Origin: Lepturacanthus savala
Lineage: Eukaryota > Chordata > Actinopteri > Scombriformes > Trichiuridae
NCBI GenBank assembly: GCA_030544235.1
Contig: CM060468.1
Location: 11,252,258-11,316,257 of the forward strand
Direction of reading: 5' to 3'
Length of the DNA: 64,000 bases
The notes below the pieces were generated by a model. That model had not been told where the DNA came from. It made no database searches and was given only the letters and a program-made list of their open reading frames with translations. Made by a program: the position numbers and the translations under genes. This document shows, one piece after another, positions 56,421-64,000 of the stretch (positions are counted from its first letter, which is position 1; each line of letters begins with the position of its first letter).

Positions 56421-56617
56421 ATCATAAACTTTCATGAACAGATGGCCAAACAGTTTTGTTTAAAAGGTTGGATTTCTATTAGGAGTTGGCTGTGGTCAGC
56501 AGTGCTACCAAGCAGGGAAAAAAAGTCAAGTAATTTAAAAACTGTGTCGCCATTCACCAGAGATTTATGTTATTTTAATGCCACTTTCACAGGCCATAGG
56601 GTCACTAATGGGACCAT

Positions 56618-56657
56618 GCGTGTGTGTGTGTGTGTGTCCATATGTGTATGTGTGTGT
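56618..56657. repeat. Interrupted (TG)n microsatellite
   Basis: Two TG tracts separated by CCATA. Confidence 0.9.
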
Positions 56658-56659
56658 TT

Positions 56660-58160
56660 AGGGGCTGATCTATCCAACTGCTCTCCTTTTCAGTCAAATG
56701 GAAAGGCTCACAGTTTGACCTATTTAGATTATAGTATTTAAAGAAATGTTAAAATGCACAATTCAGAATTCTGCAAGTGGGTTGGTATGCTCTTTCTCCT
56801 GCAACACATTTGCATGTGGGTCAGAATCCCTCCAGGCATCATTTTTATCAAGAATGCCTCTCAGGTGGTTTATCGTTTTTTATCACTGGCTGCTTGAAAA
56901 GACATAGATAATCACAGATTGTGTCTGTGGAGTCATCAAAGTCATCAAAAAAAGACGAATAGCTTTATTTTTGCTAAAAGTTATCCACCAGGAGTCTAAG
57001 ACAAATCAAAAGGAGCTCTGCCACATTTTACTAAAATTACTGAGGTCTTATTTCCAATAAAGTCTTAGTTATTGCTTCCACTTATACATTTTCTGTCCCT
57101 CTCTCTGCTCCACTTTTCCTTTTCTTCTTGTCCCTCCATTGTCTCGACTAGAGTGACAGGGCATCAGACAGCAGAGCTAATTGATTGCTGTGTGTAGCCG
57201 ACAGGTCGCCGAGCTGCGTGATTATGTAACCAGATAAGTGGATTCGATTGGCTCGCCTGGCCGTCCGGTAACTGTGACTGTTCCAGCCAGGCCAGAATGA
57301 CCATCAGGCCACTGGGAATCATCCCAGTGCTTCCGATGGCCAGTCCACCCCTGGCTGCTGCATGAGTTCATTCCTCTGTGGGTTTCTCAGCCCTCTGAGC
57401 TCTGGGGCTCAATTTAAAATTAAAACTACATTAATCTTAGACTAACTGTTACTGTGTTAAATGTGATTTTTTTAAATGTTTTCTTTAATCAACCATTTAT
57501 TTTAGCTCATAAGTTGATTTGGCAAGGAGGACACACCGTTTATCAGCAGACAAACATGCATGTCAATGAGTTAGCCTGGAGGGCAAAAATGTGCTGTCCT
57601 TGGATATAATCAGGCATCCTAAAAATAAATTCTACATAAATTTACACAAGCATATTGTACATTTGCACTTTTTTCTTTAAAAAAAACTACTAGAAGGCAA
57701 GTTGCAGTGCATACATTTAAATGCACAACATGTAAATGTATGTAAATAATCAAATTATAAACAAACCGAGTGGATCAGAGCAGTCTAAGTAGAAAACATG
57801 TAACAGTTGGTGGGGACAGACTGCAGACAGATGCACAAGTGAATCAGCTGATGATTGGTACAGGGCGGAGTCCTAAGCAGCGGTGGTCTGCAGTAGCTTT
57901 GCCAGAAGGTTTTGACCTTCATTGCACACCGTCGACACCCCTCACAGTCCTCATCTCAAGGAGAGGCAGGACATGGTGCTTTGTCCTCAGCATAACAACT
58001 GATCCAAACTTCCTATTTACACCATGAGAATGGACAGGAAATGATCTGAGCAGTGGCCTTTGTACAGGTCCCGTAAAGTCTATAAATAGACAGTCCTGAA
58101 TGGAGGCTGGATCATTTGTGTTCATTGATGGTGACACTTTCTGCCAAGAGTTTGAATAAT
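56660..58160. other. Unassigned; conserved-element-like block at 57.15-57.35 kb
   Basis: About 57150-57350 is G/C-balanced and repeat-free, with AGCTAATTGATTGCTG, CGCCGAGCTGCGTGATTATG and AACCAGATAAGTGG (homeodomain and GATA-like cores), so it looks like an enhancer. The ORF at 57770-58027 (85 codons) has no domain. Nothing else is recognised. Confidence 0.35.
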
Positions 58161-58165
58161 TTAAT

Positions 58166-58234
58166 ACCCCCACCACCCCCACCCCTCCTCCTGTCCAGGC
58201 TTGTATGTGAGAGAGAGAGAGTGTGTGTGTGTGT
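58166..58234. repeat. C-rich run followed by (GA)n/(GT)n
   Basis: CCCCCACCACCCCCACCCCT at 58166-58185 could form a G-quadruplex on the minus strand. After a short spacer, GA units (58209-58221) pass into GT units (to 58234). Confidence 0.85.
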
Positions 58235-58631
58235 ACATGAAGGGAGAGAAAGGGGCTGGAGATAAAGAGGAGAGAAAAATCAAATGAAAGCATCAGCGAG
58301 TGACAGTGACACAAACACAATGAGGCACAAAGCTGGACAGAGACATAAAGAGCGCTCTGTTTTCATTATCCTCCATTGTTAAGAACAATAAGCCGGCACT
58401 GCAGCAGGGAGCAGAAACTGGCCTGAGAGAGTGGACTTGTGATATGCCATTGTTTCCAAACTATTATTAACTCATTGTTCTTTGAGATCTACACGGGGCA
58501 TTGTATTAGCCTCTACAGTAGCATGTTATTAGCCTACTCAGTAATTCGCCCGACTCTATAATTGTGCCAGGGTGTTCATTAGACTACTTACACATTAGTA
58601 CTTCCTGTGAAGATTGAAGCCACAACTACAT
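58235..58631. other. Conserved-element-like sequence
   Basis: About 58430-58615 is repeat-free with repeated ATTAGCCT, TTATTAGCCTAC and TAATTGTGCC motifs (three ATTAG cores within 80 bp). It looks regulatory; not testable from one sequence. Confidence 0.28.
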
Positions 58632-58632
58632 T

Positions 58633-58666
<34 letters not shown>

Positions 58667-58667
58667 A
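58632..58667. repeat. (GA)n microsatellite
   Basis: About 17 GA units with one AA interruption. Confidence 0.95.
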
Positions 58668-59534
58668 AATAAAGCGGAGGCCAGCAGGGATTTATGAATC
58701 TGGGGGAATGATGTTGGTTATAGAGTGGTGACGACTGTTCGTAATTAAAGCTGAAAGCCAATCAAGTTGGATGTTTGTGGGTCACAGGGGGGTTAACCTA
58801 TAACATGCATTTAAACTAAATGCTGAGCATATAACATTTAAAAAATGCATTTAACCATCACTACATAATGTAGTAAGCTTAATAACGTATCACTTATTCA
58901 GTAACTTGCAGTGTAATATAATTACAGTCAAGTAAAACTGACATGCTGAACAATAGAAGGAGGGAATGTGTAGGAAACCAATGTGTAGAAATTACATTCA
59001 GATCAAAGACCATTACTATATGGAACCCTCTATGGAACTAAATCTGTGTTTTTGTGATCTTGGTGTTGTCGAGGATAAATTTAATTTCGTATTTCGTTGC
59101 CCTTGTACAGTGGCTTGATTGAATTTTTAGCTTGAAAATATAGTTGAACAATCCTGATTTGTTTTGGCTGTACTGTATGATGCTGCTTTTAAGTCCTCAC
59201 CTTACAGTACGACTCATAGGAATTTACAAATCCTCCTAGTGAAGATAACCAGGTCATTCTGAATGAACACATCATAATACTAACTAAACTAGACATAATG
59301 GACTATTTACAGCAATAACAACCTAAAAGAAATATGGAGTTATTCCTCCATAAGGTGTAGAACCCTATAAAACCATTACCTTAAAATTTACCTTAAGAAT
59401 TACTGTTGAAAATCTATTTTCAGCATTGTGTCTTTACTGTGAAATAATAATAATATTTAAAACAATTGAATGCAGTGATTCAGTTGTATTTATAGTTGAT
59501 GACTGTAAATTAATAAATTCATAAAAATAAATTA
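58668..59534. other. Unassigned AT-rich sequence
   Basis: No gene or bounded element is recognised. Confidence 0.45.
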
Positions 59535-59720
59535 TCTACTGCAATGTCAGTTGTATTTACAGTATTTTGTTACTTTTTGACTACTGTGATTAACAAAAGT
59601 AATTCTTCTCTACTGTGATTTTCTACAGTAATACTTCAACTACTGTGATTTATTGTATATATACAGTAATAGTAATAACTGTTTAAAGTGACGTTGCTCT
59701 GTTTAACACAGTAAATAACT
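59535..59720. repeat. ~30 bp tandem repeat with TACTGTGA/TACAGTA motifs
   Basis: CTACTGTGATT begins units at 59581, 59610 and 59640 (periods 29 and 30), each followed by a short AT-rich spacer that often includes TACAGTAAT. A related CTACTGCAATG lies at 59535. ACTGTAA/TTACAGT words continue on both sides (about 59420-59750). This resembles a widespread teleost repeat rich in TTTACAGTAA, but no ends are found. Confidence 0.55.
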
Positions 59721-60351
59721 GCAGATTTCACAGCAGAGATTTACAGTGAAAGTACAACACTTTAGTTGTAGAGTTCTAACATAAATAATTGACTGACATA
59801 AACCAAGAAAGCAGCTACAGTCACTATTGTTACAAATAAACCGCAGCCTGCAGCTCGAGATGTCTGGTTCAAATCAGTTAAACAGACATTTTGACTTTCA
59901 ACGACAGCAGGGAATTCATCCTCTTTTGTTCGTTTTTTGACAGCCAGCGATTAAGTGACACAAGCATGAAATGTGACAGCACAAATACCAGAGTCGGAGC
60001 TTCGCGCTGACAGTGACGGCTTCTCTGACAGACACATTAACTCGCTCAACCCCCTGAAGCACCTCGTTATCTAAAAACAAGATCATGTTTAAAAGCCCAC
60101 AAGTGAAAGTGAAGCAGCAACACATAACACAACACAGATACATCAGGGAACGATACAGCGGCACAAACCTGCACGCTGTTAATTATTTATACTGTACCGT
60201 GGCCACGGTTGAGTCAGATTGACAGGAAGGTGTGGAGCAAAATGCGAAAAATGCAAAGCAAAGAGCAACACCTGCAACTTTTGAGTATTTTGAGAGTAGC
60301 GCTACTTGAAATGTATCTTTGGTTTGTGAACTTGAGCCCAATTTTTATCAG
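59721..60351. other. Unassigned sequence
   Basis: No gene is recognised. The 82-codon minus ORF at 59916-60164 has a hydrophobic stretch but no recognisable domain. Confidence 0.4.
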
Positions 60352-60564
60352 TTAGTCAGTCATTCATCTTCTATACCTGCTTATTCCTCATTAGGGTCGC
60401 AGGGGTCTGCTGGAGCCAATCCCACCGCGTCCCAATCCCAGGCAGGGATACACCCCAGATGGTCGCCAGCCAATCGTGGGGCACACACACCATTCACTCA
60501 CACACTCACACCTATGAGTCACCACACAGACAGGGGGAGAACATGCAAACTCCACACAGAAAGG
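60352..60564 (-). mobile_element. SINE copy, 5'-truncated and internally deleted
   Basis: This is the same family as the SINE at 19.9 kb: plus-strand AGTCAGTCATTCATCTTCTA, CCTGCTTATTCCTCATTAGG, CAGGGATACACCCCAGATGG and GGGGAGAACATGCAAACTCC. The copy ends at CACACAGAAAGG, so the tRNA-like head (boxes A and B) is absent. The segment around TTTAGAGTCTCCAATTAACC is also deleted. No clear target duplication. Confidence 0.85.
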
Positions 60565-61160
60565 TCTTTCATAATCACCAGTTTTAAAATAGGAGACTGC
60601 ATTGATGATGACGTTAAGTCAAAGTAATAAGCCATGGTTTCTTCCAAAAATAGAATGCAGGACATGCAGTATCTTGACTAGCAAAAGTTTTCTGCAACTG
60701 CAAAATATATTTCCTCACAGTTTATTTTTTCCATACTGAGACACATAATTTTACACAGTTTACACAAATATTTGTATCAATCAATGAAAAAAAAAAATCG
60801 AATTAGGCAGCTTTGTACAGTATGCACAGCATTGTCAGAAGAGAAATAGCTTTTAGTTGGTATTTGTCTGTAAGTGTGTATTGCATATTTCAAACATATG
60901 TCGTTTGCCCAAAAGTGTAAACGCTTCATTTAATGTACCGCTGTGGTGTTAGATTTCATATGTGTGCGAGTGGGAGCGTTTGCAGCACTGAAGTTTTTCT
61001 TAAACAGCAACAAGGCAACAAATTAAACAATCCCCGCTTGGATAAAGATCGCAGAAACAATATTGGCAACCTGCAGTGAACAAGCTGAGCCTTTGGCCTT
61101 TGGAGCTTCAGTGTTTGTCTCACTTTATTTTCGAGTGTTACTGATGTGATGTGTGGTTGG
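60565..61160. other. Unassigned sequence
   Basis: Nothing recognised apart from a run of A near 60786-60796. Confidence 0.45.
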
Positions 61161-61164
61161 GTTG

Positions 61165-61530
61165 AGTAAATCAATCAATTTCATTTAAAGTGCAGAATTA
61201 CCATGCAGCATGGCCCGATACACTTCACAATTAACGAGAATGCATCGAACAAAACCATGAGTTTTACATACAGCAGTCTTGATTTGAAGACTTCTGAACA
61301 TGTTTCTTTAGGGTGATTGAGAGATCATAGAGAGATAAAGGAACAGTAGGCAAATGCTCTGATGCCAAATGATTTTCAGTAACTGCAGGACTAAGCAAGA
61401 GACAAGCACCAATAGAGGAAACAGGTGTATATGGTGTAATGGTCTTAGATAGGTAAGGTGAGGCAAATCCATACAAGGTGTTTTAAGTTAAAAGAAGGAT
61501 ATCAAAATCAAGTCTTAATGCCACCTCCCA
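61165..61530 (-). mobile_element. Probable retroposon 3' fragment
   Basis: The plus strand begins AAATCAATCAATTTCATTTA, AAGTGCAGAATTACC, the complement of an L2-style tail. It continues with GTGATTGAGAGATCATAGAG and AAGAAGGATATCAAAATCAA, phrases similar to teleost LINE-derived repeats. Similarity is by recall and boundaries are approximate. A 70-codon minus ORF inside has no recognised domain. Confidence 0.35.
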
Positions 61531-62410
61531 TGCTCTTGCATCCATGTCTTTGTGTGCTCTTCAACGCCCACAAGTTAAATCTACACAATTCTAAACACTG
61601 ATCCTCAGTATAAACTACCTTTAGTAGTCCAGATATAAAATACAGTGTAGGTGCAATGTATTTTCTTGTTAGTAAAGTTTGTTTTGCTGTCCTCTCGGCT
61701 ACTCTTTCTGAATCCCTCTGTGAAACGCCTGTATTACATTGAATTAGTTGATTTTTTTTTTTAAAAGGTCAACACAAGAATATAACTTAAATATCACCCC
61801 TTAAGTGTCACAGCTAAAACGTATCTCAAAATGAAAACTGGTTCAGCATTTCCTATTCGGAAGCTGGAAGGAAGCCCCGCTCAACTGCATTACGCTAATC
61901 CAGTTACTGCAGTGCGCCCATAATGACTCGTTGTGTTTAACAGTTAACAGCTAAGCACCCTGGGGAGAAACTGACACAGCAGGCTTCGGATCGGACAAAC
62001 GCTATCTAATGTCTAAACGTTGGGTGCGACGCGTATCGGTGGCGAGTACCCTTTTGATGGATGGGCGGCCAAATGTTCATCAGCTAGAAGTAGTGTGTGT
62101 GCATATGTGCATGTGTGCGTAACTGATAACTGCTTGCCGGTCTGACACGCTCTGAGTCAGGAAAACTTCACTTGGCACTCAGCTACGCGTCACACTCCCA
62201 ACACCAACATTACAAGCTTATCAGAAGAGGCAAAATATGCTGCACCCTAGCAACCATGTAGAACCGTGAGGTTCAGTATAACATATGTCAACACACCTGT
62301 CATACTATAGGGAAGTGAATGAATCCAAGATGAACATAGCTGCCCGCTGGGGTGGCGAGGAGCCACTATTGCAAGAAGAAACAAATAATTGCAGCATAGT
62401 TCAGGAAAAC
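61531..62410. other. Unassigned sequence
   Basis: No gene is recognised. About 61860-62060 is CpG-containing (TGGGTGCGACGCGTATCGGT, GGCGAGTACCC) and repeat-free, and may be a conserved element. Confidence 0.4.
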
Positions 62411-62416
62411 CTTTGA

Positions 62417-62434
62417 TACACACACACACACACA
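62417..62434. repeat. (AC)n microsatellite
   Basis: About nine AC units. Confidence 0.92.
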
Positions 62435-62535
62435 GATTTGAAAAGGCTTCCCACCCGTCATCCACACAGTTGTTGACATCCACTGAGGAGGCACATCAAA
62501 CAGCGCCACAGGTAAGACGGCCAAAAAGCACTCAC

Positions 62536-62605
62536 CATACTCATGAGGGTTGATCACATTGCCTTTGTAGTGAGGCCGTTCTCCCCCTTTTCTTTGTAAA
62601 AGGTG
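62536..62605 (-). other. Candidate exon with strong donor
   Basis: On the minus strand the open stretch HLLQRKGGERPHYKGNVINP then HEYG ends at GAGTATG|GTGAGTGC, a near-consensus splice donor (GT on the minus strand at plus 62534-62535), phase 1. Possible acceptors are TTTTTTTAAAAG (exon start 62605) or TTTTACAAAG (start 62591); both have mediocre pyrimidine tracts. Codon use is coding-like. Lower on the same strand, 57 bp away, CTCCTCAG is followed by VDVNNCVDDGWEAFSNLC in a compatible phase, but that intron would be very short. I cannot name the protein. Confidence 0.25.
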
Positions 62606-64000
62606 CTTTTAAAAAAATGAGCCCTCGCTCTCCTGCTGCGCCTATCGCTAAGGCTCAGGGCAGAGGGTGTTTCAGTGTGCATGTGTTTGTGAGTATGACT
62701 TAGTGTGCCTAATCCCCGCTGAGTAGATTGGGTGCTAGGCAGCAAGTGCTCACAGGAGAGTTAGAAACACAAAACAGGGGTTCAATTAGGATTTGTTATA
62801 CGGCGGTGTCCTGTTTTCTCAGGGCTTTGCGAGCACCTCTGTTGTCAGATTTAATTATGAAACGCTATCGAGCGTTACAGGATCACGTAATTTACAAGTG
62901 TAGACCTTCCAGCACCGATAATTTATAGTATCACAACACTTTCAGGGGAAAAAAACATTTGGCCAAGCTTGTCCTCGCACAGTGAACACAAACACCATTC
63001 TGTGCTAAACGCAGTCTAGGTGGGTAGCCATCCGTCTTAATATTACAATCTAAGCAATATGCCACCCGCCACCAACAGAAAAATATAGGAGTTATGTTTA
63101 ATGATTGATGGTCAGTCTATATGTGCTGATCCAAGTTAACCTTAGACTGTATACTGTATGTTGCTGTTTTTTTTTTGAGCCAGCGAGCATGTGCAGCGAG
63201 CAAACCTTGGCATTTAGTAGCAAGTAGTTGCCACTTGAAATTAAAGGAGATTTTGTGAGCTAAAAAGTGAGTGAGCTAAAAAAAAAAAAAAAATTCTCAA
63301 TTTGCTCCAGTGTTGAGCAAAAGCATGTGCCAAATCTCCAGCCAATGTGTTATAATGGAGATGCATCCCCCACTGTTTTTGGCTTCTATAAATTATATCG
63401 TGAGTGTGTAAAACTCCCCAACTGTCGCGAGAGCCTTGTGAGAGTTGTTGTGTTGCAGGAAGTGAGAAACCCGAGGGAGCCGAATAGCTGCTAAACAGGG
63501 CTGGGGATGATTTTTCATGCGCCCAAAATAAAGTGAGTCACGAATCTCGTCAGATTAAAGCTGTTTCATGCCGTAGTTTAGTTTAGTTTGAAGTTGTTGG
63601 GTTTTTTTTTTGGTCAATTTTAAGATCAAAACAACTCCTCCCCTCCACCTTTGCTTCTCAACCGGGATATTGGAGAACCTGAGCTACACAAATCCAATAT
63701 TATTTGAAAAAAAGAGGAAAAAATAACTCTTATAAAGGGCAGAAACAGCCGGGGCGATCACTGTGAAGTGTGCTGCCGCTTCTTGCTTCATACTGGGCTA
63801 AAATGTGAAATCTGTTAGATCTGAAGGTCTGTTAGGTCACTCCAATAGACAGCAGTATTAGCAAAAAAAGGGTCCATGTTGAAAAAGCTGAAATTCTCTG
63901 TTAACATCTGTGCAAACTGGCAAACTGAACTCATTAATTAATGTTAATGTAGTATCAAAACTATCAACAGAGACGTCTACAGCCAACTATACTTACTGTC
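62606..64000. other. Unassigned sequence to window end
   Basis: No gene or bounded element is recognised. A run of about 16 A lies at 63278-63293 next to a short duplication of GTGAGCTAAAAA. ORFs at 62728-62928 and 63267-63494 (plus) have no domain; the second begins in the A run. Confidence 0.45.

Noticed and set aside
56358..56741. 127-codon ORF starting MCVCVCVC
   Set aside because: It is open only because a (TG)n microsatellite reads as Cys-Val repeats. No other protein feature.
62363..62483. Second minus-strand exon joined to 62536-62605 (VDVNNCVDDGWEAFSNLC)
   Set aside because: The implied intron would be only about 57 bp and the frame soon enters a (TG)n repeat on that strand, so it is not called.
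1..64000. CRISPR arrays, operons, phage or plasmid features
   Set aside because: The composition, microsatellites and transposon families are vertebrate. No regularly spaced repeats or bacterial-type gene structure is present.

Overview
This 64 kb window looks like teleost fish (probably percomorph-type) nuclear DNA. It is AT-rich, dense in microsatellites, and carries transposon families typical of ray-finned fish: a Ty3/Gypsy-type solo LTR, tRNA-headed SINEs with an L2/CR1-like 3' part, Tc1/mariner-like deletion derivatives, a hAT-type MITE and several decayed L2-like LINE tails. I find no complete protein-coding gene and no rRNA or genuine tRNA gene. The window is best read as a gene desert or part of a very large intron or intergenic region. 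Most open reading frames here are chance ORFs or lie in repeats.

Layout. 0-5 kb: a hAT MITE with a near-perfect 8 bp target duplication (726-924), a CACGTG pair, and a duplicated, frameshifted non-LTR retrotransposon remnant (about 2.0-3.0 kb) ending in an AT microsatellite. 5-19 kb: mostly unassigned sequence, with a GC-rich coding-like patch (6362-6590), a Tc1-like MITE (10203-10575), a palindromic RFX-type X-box (12551-12569), a possible DNA-element derivative (14676-15195), a long TG microsatellite (15474-15550) and a 21 bp tandem repeat (18.3 kb). 19.3-20.3 kb: a solo LTR (19347-19880, TSD CTTTC) and, 20 bp further on, a SINE (19900-20284, 13 bp TSD). 23.9-24.4 kb: a Tc1-like element that keeps only the end of its transposase gene. 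29.0-30.3 kb: a 40 bp tandem repeat followed by a CpG-containing block with a short upstream ORF and a 28-codon signal-peptide-like ORF ending at a strong splice donor; this is the best candidate for the 5' end of a gene. 31.8-44 kb: largely unassigned, with several conserved-noncoding-like blocks and one splice-bounded candidate exon (38719-38819). 44.5-54.6 kb: nested LINE and SINE wreckage, including an L2-clade reverse-transcriptase fragment (50125-50965). 55-64 kb: a few candidate exons and CpG-containing blocks, a second truncated SINE (60352-60564), and microsatellites.

Nothing here forms an operon or pathway. The functional content, if any, is probably long-range regulatory elements (AT-rich blocks with TAAT cores, an X-box, E-boxes) and perhaps isolated exons of one or more long neuronal or developmental-type genes that extend outside the window. 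The exon calls rest only on splice-site shape, open frame and codon third-base bias, and are given low confidence. I do not see evidence for a novel multi-gene system.
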